Positions 1-5,277 of a stretch of DNA of 7,920 nt are shown piece after piece. This stretch comes from Planctomycetota bacterium (GTDB lineage Bacteria; Planctomycetota; Brocadiia; JAJRTI01). The first letter of the stretch is position 1, and every line of letters begins with the position of its first letter. The position numbers were made by a program, and so were the translations under genes. The notes under the pieces are model-generated. The model was not told where the DNA came from. It worked only from the letters and a program-made list of their open reading frames with translations, and did no database searches. Location: contig JAJRTI010000280.1 of the NCBI GenBank assembly GCA_024278415.1, positions 1 to 7,920 on the forward strand, in the 5' to 3' direction.

Positions 1-1
1 C

Positions 2-76
2 GCGCTGCCTGTGAGGGGCGGGAAGCTCGCGTTCTCGGTGGGCGCGCCAGGCGCGGTGCGATACCGGATACGCTGA
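2..76 (+). CDS. 3' end of a gene entering from the left edge (C-terminal 24 residues)
   Basis: Reading frame 2 is open from the window edge to a TGA at 74-76. It encodes a 24-residue tail that starts ALPVRGGKLAF and ends AVRYRIR. The other two forward frames look less protein-like: frame 3 stops at once, and frame 1 runs on into the palindromic repeats. The alternating hydrophobic pattern with a final aromatic-Arg-hydrophobic-Arg strand resembles the last beta-strands of the C-terminal beta-sandwich that closes many secreted glycoside hydrolases, and the protein at 2023-4143 ends in a similar way (RMRVVRLRRR). That comparison is an inference from a very short fragment. The gene's start and function lie outside the window. 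Confidence 0.5.
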   Translation, partial: ALPVRGGKLAFSVGAPGAVRYRIR

Positions 77-159
77 CGACATGGACGTTCGTAGTGAAGT
101 CTGTAAGGGTCGCCTGCCAGGAGGCCCTTACGGGCCAATGGCGCGAACTCAAGCCCCGC

Positions 160-235
160 GTCCCGTAGGGACGGCTGAACATCCACGAATCGCCAATCGA
201 AAGGCGTTTGCAGGATTCAGCCGTCCCTACGGGAC
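160..235. repeat. 20-bp perfect inverted repeat built from TCCCGTAGGGA palindromes
   Basis: Positions 160-179 (gtcccgtagggacggctgaa) are the exact reverse complement of 216-235, separated by 36 nt. Each arm contains the smaller palindrome tccc-gta-ggga, so each arm can also fold alone. Related copies lie at 291-305 (cgtccc-tac-gggacg) and, more diverged, at 123-136 (ggccc-ttac-gggcc). The arrangement looks like a REP/BIME-type element with head-to-head copies. No transposase or target-site duplication is visible. Function is unknown; it could act in transcript termination or stability for the upstream gene, or be a passive dispersed repeat. Confidence 0.8.
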
Positions 236-259
236 TGGGTTCCTCCGCGGCTCCGTTTT

Positions 260-279
260 CCCCGCACTAAAGTGCGGGG
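260..279. repeat. Perfect 9-bp hairpin, ccccgcact / agtgcgggg
   Basis: The arms 260-268 and 271-279 are perfectly complementary around an AA centre. In practice the loop would be about four to six bases. It is preceded by a short T-run (gtttt, 255-259) but not followed by one, so as an intrinsic terminator it would point toward the minus strand (an A-run before the hairpin on plus would be needed for that and is absent). It is best listed as another palindromic repeat unit of this spacer. Confidence 0.65.
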
Positions 280-310
280 CTAGTCTCAATCGTCCCTACG
301 GGACGACTGT

Positions 311-361
311 CGGACCGCCTGGTCCGGCCGTCTCGCTTCGCTGCGACGGCCCTACAGGCGG
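311..361. repeat. Nested palindrome cluster just upstream of the LarA homologue
   Basis: Three overlapping pairings can form: cggacc (311-316) with ggtccg (321-326) around a GCCT loop; ggccgtc (326-332) with gacggcc (345-351); and an outer stem ccgcctg (315-321) with caggcgg (355-361). The first and the outer stem are mutually exclusive. The cluster ends 13 nt before the Shine-Dalgarno sequence of the gene at 389, so if transcribed it would lie in that gene's leader. The simplest reading is one more copy of a dispersed palindrome family; a role in translation control is speculative. Confidence 0.55.
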
Positions 362-388
362 GACTCCAAACTCCAGAGGCCGCACAGC

Positions 389-1627
389 ATGCCCCAAGAC
401 AACACCATCCGCCTGCGGCTCGGCTCCGCGCACAACGAGCGGGAGGAGGAATTTTGCCTCCCAGCCGACTGGAACGCGACGTTGTGCCTGCCCAAAGATG
501 CCAAAGCGCTGACCCCTTCACAACTGCGCGCTGCATTCGCCAAGCCCGTCCGCGCCGACCCCATCTCCCTGGCGGCTCGCCGGGCGAAGCAGGCGGTGAT
601 CCTGGTGGACGACTTCCGCCGGCCGACGCCCGTCGAACTTCTCTGCTCCGTCGTGCTCGACGAACTGAATGCGGCCGGCCTTCGCAAGAAGCAGATCACG
701 ATCATGATCGCGAACGGCGCCCACCGGCCCATGACCCAGCGGGAGATTCGCGTCCGCCTGGGGAGTGCGCTCGCCCGCGTCGCCGCGGTCGTGTCCCACG
801 ATGCGTTCTCCTCGGACGTGCAGTTCGTGGGGCTCACGTCGTCGGGCACGCCGGTGCTGGTCAACACCGCGGCCTGCCGCGCGGACTTCTCCGTCGCGAT
901 CTCGACGGTCTACCCGCACAGCCTGACCGGTTGGGCCGGCGGGGCGAAGATGGTGCTGCCGGGCGTCAGCCACCTCTCCACGATCCACTACCACCACAGC
1001 CGCATCAAGGGCGGCGGATGGGCCTGCGCGCCGGGCCGCTCCCCGGCGAGGCGAGACATCGAAGAGGCGGCCAAGCTGTTCGGCCTGGACGCGGTCGTCT
1101 GCGCAGTGCTCAACTCGCGGCGGGAGCTGTGCGGCGTGCGGGTGGGCGATCCCACACAAGCTCACCGAAGAGCCGTTGCCCTGGCGCGGCGCGTGGGCCG
1201 AACCGCGGTTGCCGAGCCGCGGCCCGACCTGATCATCTCCAGCGCGTATCCCTTGGACGCGGACCCGACGCAGTTGTCGAAAGCGCAGTTGCCCGTGCGG
1301 CCGCTCGACGCGCCGGTCCTGATCGTCGCGGACTTCGCGGACCCATCGAGCTACCACGGCCTCTACGATGGACCGCTGGCCCCCTACCGGCGGCAGCCGC
1401 AGCCCGCGCTTCCAAAGCCGACCGACGAGCGCCTCATGGCCGCGAAGGTGTTCATGTACTGCCCGCAGTACGGCCGCGGGTTTGTGCCCAGGGACTCCGC
1501 GTGGTACTGCGGCAACGACTGGGATCGGCTCATGGCCGCGCTGGCCCGGCGTTTCCCGGCAGCGAATGTCTCCGTGTTCCCGGCCGCGCCCATTCAGCTC
1601 CCGGAGAAGGTGTGCGCAGAGGCGTGA
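389..1627 (+). CDS. LarA-family nickel-pincer (NPN) racemase/epimerase homologue (DUF2088 fold)
   Basis: The 412-residue length is typical of lactate racemase LarA (about 420). The family uses a nickel-pincer nucleotide bound to a lysine to racemise or epimerise 2-hydroxy acids by hydride transfer in the cytoplasm. Visible signatures, in order: VDDFRRPTP (73-81) at the DxTRP substrate-binding loop; GAHRPM (110-115) with catalytic His112; PHSLTGWAGGAK (176-187) with His177 and the cofactor lysine Lys187; His203 as nickel ligand; and YPLDADPTQLSK (287-298) with Gln295 and Lys298. The His177-Lys187-His203 spacing (10 and 16) equals that of H174-K184-H200 in Lactiplantibacillus LarA. The usual Thr of DxTRP is Arg77 here, and the usual Tyr before Gln295 is Thr294, so the substrate may not be lactate. 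AGAGG at 375-379 supports the ATG at 389. No larB, larC or larE cofactor genes are in the window. The family assignment is firm; the substrate is unknown. Confidence 0.9.
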   Translation: MPQDNTIRLRLGSAHNEREEEFCLPADWNATLCLPKDAKALTPSQLRAAFAKPVRADPISLAARRAKQAVILVDDFRRPTPVELLCSVVLDELNAAGLRKKQITIMIANGAHRPMTQREIRVRLGSALARVAAVVSHDAFSSDVQFVGLTSSGTPVLVNTAACRADFSVAISTVYPHSLTGWAGGAKMVLPGVSHLSTIHYHHSRIKGGGWACAPGRSPARRDIEEAAKLFGLDAVVCAVLNSRRELCGVRVGDPTQAHRRAVALARRVGRTAVAEPRPDLIISSAYPLDADPTQLSKAQLPVRPLDAPVLIVADFADPSSYHGLYDGPLAPYRRQPQPALPKPTDERLMAAKVFMYCPQYGRGFVPRDSAWYCGNDWDRLMAALARRFPAANVSVFPAAPIQLPEKVCAEA

Positions 1628-1644
1628 GGGGTAAATAGTGACTC

Positions 1645-1668
1645 GCGGCGGACGGCCTCGTCCGCCGC
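1645..1668 (+). terminator. Terminator-like 10-bp hairpin after the LarA homologue
   Basis: gcggcggacg (1645-1654) pairs perfectly with cgtccgccgc (1659-1668) around a GCCT tetraloop, starting 18 nt after the TGA at 1625-1627. There is no T-run after it, so it is not a classical intrinsic terminator; GC-rich genomes often use such U-poor hairpins. It may equally be a dispersed palindrome that landed at the gene end. Confidence 0.5.
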
Positions 1669-1720
1669 CACCAGACGCGACGCGCGTGCCCCGAGTGTCA
1701 GAGGTTCGGCCGATCGCCCT

Positions 1721-1820
1721 TCGTTGCGTTCTATTGATTCGCTGCTATCGCCGCAGCGCATCTATTGAGGGAAGGCTTCCAGCGAATTCAGAGAGGCAAC
1801 GAATCAGTGGAACGCAACGA
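1721..1820. repeat. 21-bp imperfect inverted repeat bounding a 100-nt structured element
   Basis: Positions 1721-1741 (starting tcgttgcgttctattgat) pair with 1800-1820 (starting cgaatcagtggaacgcaa). Nineteen of 21 positions are Watson-Crick and the other two become G-U pairs if the plus strand is transcribed. Inside lies a smaller stem, gctgc (1741-1745) with gcagc (1753-1757). The element could be a structured RNA, a small non-autonomous mobile element or the remnant of one. No flanking direct repeat is obvious to me and the interior has no gene. Confidence 0.6.
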
Positions 1821-1871
1821 CATGTGTTTCCCCTCGGAGGTTTGCTGATCAGAGCGGCCAATGCCGCAGGC

Positions 1872-1939
1872 TCGTAGTAGGGCGATTTATCGCCCGTCTT
1901 CGCGCCCGAAGCGACGGGCGATAAATCGCCCTACTACGA
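1872..1939. repeat. Perfect 27-bp inverted repeat with 14-nt loop
   Basis: Positions 1872-1898 (tcgtagtagggcgatttatc and on) are the exact reverse complement of 1913-1939. The 14-nt loop (1899-1912) contains ttcg and cgaa, which can form a small further stem. Perfect complementarity over 27 bp in a non-coding gap shows recent origin, copying by an active mechanism, or selection. It sits between two convergent stops and could terminate transcription from either side, although neither end has a T-run. The GC-rich arms with a central ATTTAT resemble a dispersed REP-like unit; no copy of it occurs elsewhere in the window. Confidence 0.85.
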
Positions 1940-1984
1940 ACAGCCCCGCTCGCCCATTCCGCTTATGCGCACTCCTTGCATTTG

Positions 1985-2020
1985 CAGGCGGCGAAGCTGT
2001 CTGAAAAGCGGAAGCGTTGC
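1985..2020. repeat. Dispersed repeat, copy 1 (partner at 7040-7078)
   Basis: On the plus strand this reads cagg, then ggcgaagctg, a gaaaag block and gttgc. The sequence at 7040-7078 has the same order of blocks (ggcgaagctg, tgaaaag, gaag, gttgc), with about 30 matching positions by hand alignment and a few small gaps. Both copies have the same orientation and both lie just beyond the stop codon of a minus-strand gene (here 3 nt past the GH-like stop). It may be a dispersed repeat family preferring gene ends. Confidence 0.5.
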
Positions 2021-2022
2021 GG

Positions 2023-4143
2023 CTACCGTCGCCTCAGCCGGACCACCCGCATGCGCCGGGCCGGGATACGGATGGGCTCTGTTCGCACGCCAGCAGGGGA
2101 GGCAGTCGTATCGAGCCGCGCCTGCCGGCCCATCACGGCAAAGACCGGTTGCGCGCCGCATAGCTTGGGATCCACGGTGAGTCGGACTTCGCGCACCGCG
2201 TCGGCCGCGTTGAATAGCGAGAGGTAGACGCCCCCGTCCGCGCCCGGCCCGAACCGCTCCACCCACACGTCGGGGGCGCTGCTGCGCGCGAGTGTGATCG
2301 GCTGCCAGCCGGCGCGTTGGAGCGCGACCGCGGCCGCGGTGCAGTGGAGGATGAGGTCGCGGTGCTGCGCAAGGAGCTTCGCGTCCGCCCACACGGCCCG
2401 AACGCTCGGGGGGATGCCGTAGAACGCCATGCGGCTGTACCACGGCGCGACGACGCGCTCCATGTCGACCGCGGGGTCGTACTTCGCGTTGCAGGTGTGC
2501 AGGACCGGCTTCTGCGCGGCCACAACGCGGGCGAACTCGAACTGAATCCAATCGGCCTGCTGCCACCGCAACGGCCACTCGAAACCCACCACATCGACGA
2601 GCATGGCCATGAACGCGACGCCGCCCTGGAAGTACTTCGCGCCGTTACACCACACGAGCTTGCCGCGCATGGGCGACTCGCGGTCGCGGCAGCGCGCGTT
2701 CAGCTCGCGCAGATACCCGATCAGGCAGAAGCGGTTGTGCTGCACGACTTGGCCGCCGGCGAGGAACGTGAGCGGAATGTCCGCGTAGGGCCAATGCTCG
2801 CGGCGGAAGTTGGCGTACGGCGCAAGCGACGACAGGTAGTCGAAGTAGATGCCTCCGATCCGCGGCGCGACCTCCACCGCGCGCAGCGCGGCGCCCATGC
2901 AACGCTGGCCGGCGGTGTCGGGGCGCGGCGTGCGGTCCGCAAACAGGTCGGGATCCACGTTGACAAGGTACTCGATCCGGCGATCCGCCGGCGTGTCGTC
3001 AGGCTGCTTGGCCAAATTCATGACGACGGGCAGCCCCTGGGGGTCGAGCAGCGCCGAGTTGCGCACGGACGCCGGCCCCTTCCAGTAGCCCTGGAACCGG
3101 CCCTCGAAGCCCGGCTGGCCCACGCGGTCGAGGAGGCGTCGCGCGTCCTGCCGCGTGCATGGGGCCGGCCCGCGGTAGCGGAGCTTGGCGAGCGCGATGT
3201 TGAACGGGATGGATACGAGCCCCGCTTCGAGGTCCTCGGGCAACGTCTCCAGGAGTTTGCCGAACACGAGCCGGTAGCCAAACAGCTCCGATGGCCGACG
3301 CCCCAGCGCGGCGATGGCTTCGGGCGTGTCGTATTGCCGCGCGCGGTGGCCGCAGAGCCACGCGCCGGACTTCTTGGCGCGGCGCTCGAAATAGGCAGGG
3401 AACAGGTCGTAGTAGCGCTGGAGCGCGTCGCGGAACCCCCACTTGGGGTCGCACGCGTACAGGATGAACGACGCACTCGCGCGGTTGGGGAACTTGGGCG
3501 TGTCGGGGCTGGTCCCGAGGAAGAAGCGGATCGTCATGCCGCGCTCCGCGTCCCACTTGATGACGAAGTTGCGCGGCGCGTCCGGCGGCACAGCCAGGCA
3601 GAGGCCGGCCTCGCGGCTGCACAGCGCGCCCAACGGGTAGATGCTGAGCGCACCGTCTGCGCCAAACCGGCTCTTCGACGTGCGCACGAAGTACTCGCCG
3701 CCCGGCGCGATCGTGTACGAAGTGCGCAGGCCTTCCCACCAGGTCCAGCCGGCCGCGGCGAAGGGCAAGCTGAACGCGGCCACGAGCGCGCGGCCGCGGC
3801 CGGTGGTGTCCTCCACGTCGAGGTCGACTCGTATGGCCCGCTCGCCCGCGGAGTAGCGCAAACGGCAACGCACGTCGCCTGCCTCGCCCTGCCACGCATG
3901 GGGGCCGGCGGGGCGCATGGCCGGCGCGTGTGTGCGGCCGGTGCGCACGTCGGTGACCGCGAAGCCGGCCGGCGCGCGTAGCGGCAGCGCGCGGCCTGCA
4001 ACGTCGACGCGGGCGACGCGGCCCGACGCGTCGAGCACAAGCGACAGCCCGTGCCGGCCGGTGGCGATGGGTGTGGCGCCGGCGAGAACCTCCATCGCGG
4101 CGACGATCAGCAGGGAGGCAAGGCGTGTTGGGGTCTGGCGCAT
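2023..4143 (-). CDS. Exported glycoside-hydrolase-like protein (beta-sandwich + TIM-barrel-like + C-terminal beta domain)
   Basis: The 706-residue protein begins with a signal peptide: MRQTPTR, a hydrophobic stretch LASLLIVAAMEVLAGA (8-23), then a probable cleavage near residues 24-28. I chose the ATG at 4141-4143 and not the one 32 codons upstream because it puts the signal peptide at the N-terminus and lies downstream of a good -10 element. No clear Shine-Dalgarno is seen. Residues about 30-230 look like a beta-sandwich (LSLVLDASGRVARVDVAGRAL). Residues 235-265 (ALQRYYDLFPAYFERR) lead into a TIM-barrel-like core with GGIYFDYLSS (430-439), KLVWCNGAK (495-503) and a Trp/Phe-rich FEWPLRW (521-527). 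Asp435 at a strand end is a candidate catalytic acid. Residues about 635-706 look like a C-terminal beta-sandwich. This architecture is usual for secreted glycosidases of free-living polysaccharide degraders, but I cannot assign a GH family, substrate or nucleophile. It ends convergently with the LarA homologue. Confidence 0.75.
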   Translation of the reverse strand: MRQTPTRLASLLIVAAMEVLAGATPIATGRHGLSLVLDASGRVARVDVAGRALPLRAPAGFAVTDVRTGRTHAPAMRPAGPHAWQGEAGDVRCRLRYSAGERAIRVDLDVEDTTGRGRALVAAFSLPFAAAGWTWWEGLRTSYTIAPGGEYFVRTSKSRFGADGALSIYPLGALCSREAGLCLAVPPDAPRNFVIKWDAERGMTIRFFLGTSPDTPKFPNRASASFILYACDPKWGFRDALQRYYDLFPAYFERRAKKSGAWLCGHRARQYDTPEAIAALGRRPSELFGYRLVFGKLLETLPEDLEAGLVSIPFNIALAKLRYRGPAPCTRQDARRLLDRVGQPGFEGRFQGYWKGPASVRNSALLDPQGLPVVMNLAKQPDDTPADRRIEYLVNVDPDLFADRTPRPDTAGQRCMGAALRAVEVAPRIGGIYFDYLSSLAPYANFRREHWPYADIPLTFLAGGQVVQHNRFCLIGYLRELNARCRDRESPMRGKLVWCNGAKYFQGGVAFMAMLVDVVGFEWPLRWQQADWIQFEFARVVAAQKPVLHTCNAKYDPAVDMERVVAPWYSRMAFYGIPPSVRAVWADAKLLAQHRDLILHCTAAAVALQRAGWQPITLARSSAPDVWVERFGPGADGGVYLSLFNAADAVREVRLTVDPKLCGAQPVFAVMGRQARLDTTASPAGVRTEPIRIPARRMRVVRLRRR

Positions 4144-4180
4144 GGCGTCCGATCTCGCGAAAGGAATTGATCGCAGCAGC

Positions 4181-4199
4181 GAGTTGGAGTATACCAACT
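4181..4199 (-). promoter_or_regulatory. Extended -10 promoter overlapped by a dyad (for the GH-like gene)
   Basis: On the minus strand 4196-4188 reads TGGTATACT, an extended -10 (TGn followed by TATACT, five of six matches to TATAAT). A start of transcription near 4181 would give a leader of about 38 nt before the ATG at 4143. A -35 is weak at best (TTACGA at 4218-4213 with a long spacer), as is common with extended -10 promoters. The same bases form a dyad, agttgg (4182-4187) with ccaact (4194-4199), around the six central bases, so a dimeric repressor could bind over the -10. Promoter support is moderate; the operator is speculative. Confidence 0.45.
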
Positions 4200-4245
4200 G
4201 CGGATGCGTGGATCGTAAGCTGGCCGAAGTGAAGGGCATTCGATG

Positions 4246-4297
4246 CTCCCCTCATCCCTCCCCTTCCCCCACTGGGGGAAGGGCTAGGGTTGGGGGC
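4246..4297. repeat. C-rich REP-like palindrome
   Basis: The core is a perfect 10-bp stem, cccttccccc (4261-4270) with gggggaaggg (4274-4283), around ACT. Flanking ccct (4256-4259) and aggg (4286-4289) and outer C/G runs extend the symmetry to about 4246-4297. The wording (ccctc, cccttccccc, actggggg, aggg) is that of a very common class of dispersed palindromes in bacterial genomes, whose translation reads like PHPSPSPTGG. It lies between two divergent genes, so it is not acting as a terminator for either. Confidence 0.75.
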
Positions 4298-4299
4298 GC

Positions 4300-4332
4300 A
4301 ACATGTCTACAGCGTAAAAGTCGCTGCATGTT
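4300..4332 (+). promoter_or_regulatory. Bulged stem-loop in the leader region of the isomerase gene
   Basis: aacatg (4300-4305) pairs with catgtt (4327-4332), and inside it cagcg (4310-4314) pairs with cgctg (4322-4326) around a seven-base loop TAAAAGT; the bases TCTA (4306-4309) are bulged on the 5' side. It ends 61 nt before the ATG at 4394. It could be a protein operator, a leader RNA structure or part of the neighbouring repeat. No riboswitch class is recognisable. I could not identify a convincing promoter for the downstream gene. Confidence 0.35.
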
Positions 4333-4381
4333 CTGATCTTGGCTCGCAACGCTCTCGATCACCGACTTGAGATTTCCACCC

Positions 4382-4387
4382 GGGAGG
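4382..4387 (+). promoter_or_regulatory. Shine-Dalgarno GGGAGG fixing the isomerase start
   Basis: GGGAGG lies six bases before the ATG at 4394. This decides the start against an in-frame TTG at 4367, which has no such site and would add nine unrelated residues. Confidence 0.8.
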
Positions 4388-4393
4388 AACCCC

Positions 4394-5254
4394 ATGAAGT
4401 TCGGAGCCGTCACCCACGCGGTCGGGCACGACCTGCCGTTCGAAAAGACACTGGCGATCATCAAGGATCTGGGGTTCGACAGCGCGCTGCTGCTGACGAA
4501 GCGGGGCGCCAAGACCGTGTCGCCGGATGGCGCGTGTGAAGAGCCCTTCCCCGATCTGCTCGCGTCCGACCCGGAGCACGTGCGCAAGGCGCTCGACAAT
4601 GCCGGGATCGAAGCGGCGTCCGTGCACTTCAACGGCGCCATCGACGTGACGACCGACGAGGCCGCGGAGCAAGCGATCGAGGCGATGAAGGAATACGCGG
4701 AGCTGAACTTGGCCATCGGCTGCCCGCGGCTCACGCACCCGGTGCCCAGTTGCGGCCGCACGCGCGCGCCCACCGAGGAGAAGGAGGCCGAGATCAAGCG
4801 GCTGGCGCACTGCATGAACGCGGTCGCGGACGCGTTCGCCGGCCAGGGCCTCCAGGTCGCCTGCGACATCCATTACCGCGCGTGGGTCGAGGGGCTCGAC
4901 GATTGCCGGCTGCTGCTCGACTCCATGCCCAACCCCAACGCGGGCATTCTCCTCAACATCGGCCACATGACCACCTGCCAATCGTACGGGTGGCTGCTCG
5001 TGGACGAGTATCCCGATCGCATCCCGGTCGTGGGCTGGAAGGACCACAGCCTCGCGCCGGATCGGCCGCGGCCCATGTGGTCCGTCGAACTGGGCACAGC
5101 GGATAGCCCGTTCGAGCTGTATGCAGAGCGTTTCAAGGCCCACCCGGCCGAGCGCGTGCACCTGGTCAATTGCGAGAACGTGGCGGACGAGGAGCGCGTG
5201 GCTGCGCTGGGCCGGAGCCTGGCGTACATGCGGGAACTCTGGGCGCGCGTGTAG
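4394..5254 (+). CDS. Sugar phosphate isomerase/epimerase-like TIM barrel (xylose isomerase-like, AP-endonuclease-2 superfamily)
   Basis: The 286-residue cytoplasmic protein has the length and layout of single-domain sugar phosphate isomerases/epimerases (Pfam AP_endonuc_2 type, around 280 residues). It opens with a first strand and helix, MKFGAVTH then LAIIKDLGFDSALLL (20-34). Later segments are typical barrel strands with polar ends: AASVHFNG (74-81), QVACDIHYRAW (154-164), NAGILLNIGHMTTC (182-195), VVGWKDHS (212-219) and HLVNCEN (256-262). Asp158/His160, His191, Asp217/His218 and Glu261 are plausible divalent-metal ligands, as the family binds metal with a Glu/Asp/His set. Members interconvert ketoses, inosose or hexuronate derivatives; the substrate cannot be read from sequence. 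It is transcribed divergently from the GH-like gene and convergently with the propeller gene. The superfamily call is fairly sure, the exact role unknown. Confidence 0.8.
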   Translation: MKFGAVTHAVGHDLPFEKTLAIIKDLGFDSALLLTKRGAKTVSPDGACEEPFPDLLASDPEHVRKALDNAGIEAASVHFNGAIDVTTDEAAEQAIEAMKEYAELNLAIGCPRLTHPVPSCGRTRAPTEEKEAEIKRLAHCMNAVADAFAGQGLQVACDIHYRAWVEGLDDCRLLLDSMPNPNAGILLNIGHMTTCQSYGWLLVDEYPDRIPVVGWKDHSLAPDRPRPMWSVELGTADSPFELYAERFKAHPAERVHLVNCENVADEERVAALGRSLAYMRELWARV

Positions 5255-5277
5255 GCGCGAGCGCGGCAGGCCGCTTG
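5255..5277. other. 23-bp convergent gap
   Basis: The two convergent stops (TAG at 5252-5254, and TGA on the minus strand at 5280-5278) are only 23 bp apart. The gap contains a small symmetric element, gcgg (5263-5266) and ccgc (5271-5274) with a CAGG loop. That is too weak to call a terminator with confidence. Confidence 0.4.

Larger units (their letters stand above)
77..388. other. Gene-free spacer filled with palindromic repeats
   Basis: No convincing gene lies between the stop at 74-76 and the ATG at 389. An open frame crosses it on the plus strand (81-512), but it only translates the palindromes, giving repeated RPYGT-like peptides, and it overlaps the next gene out of frame. The spacer contains four related copies of a small palindrome built on TCCCGTAGGGA (near 123-136, 160-179, 216-235, 291-305), a separate perfect hairpin at 260-279 and a nested hairpin cluster at 311-361. 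I see no clear sigma-70 promoter for the downstream gene in this GC-rich stretch. Confidence 0.7.
1628..2022. other. Convergent intergenic region, about 395 bp, no gene seen
   Basis: This gap separates the stop of the LarA homologue (plus) from the stop of the GH-like gene (minus). Open frames crossing it on plus (1638-1877, 1965-2180) and minus (1934-2578) have no recognisable protein features and run through inverted repeats. From left to right it holds a terminator-like hairpin at 1645-1668, a 21-bp imperfect inverted repeat bounding 1721-1820, a 27-bp perfect inverted repeat at 1872-1939, and one copy of a dispersed repeat at 1985-2020. Each is listed separately. Confidence 0.7.

Noticed and set aside
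103..361. Possible CRISPR array
   Set aside because: The repeats are short, occur in both orientations, have irregular spacing and no uniform spacers, and no cas gene is nearby.
81..512. 143-codon plus-strand open frame upstream of the LarA homologue
   Set aside because: It mainly translates palindromic repeats into RPYGT-like peptides and overlaps the LarA homologue out of frame.
1638..1877. 79-codon plus-strand open frame in the convergent gap
   Set aside because: It starts at GTG without a Shine-Dalgarno and translates the hairpin at 1645-1668 and the arms of the inverted repeat at 1721-1820.
2317..3981. 554-codon plus-strand open frame antisense to the GH-like gene
   Set aside because: Its composition is dominated by Val, Arg, Glu and Ala from high-GC antisense codons and shows no fold pattern; the minus-strand protein has a signal peptide and coherent domains.
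4367..4393. TTG start for the isomerase, adding nine residues
   Set aside because: The strong GGGAGG site lies inside this extension, six bases before the ATG at 4394, and the family normally begins at the first beta-strand.
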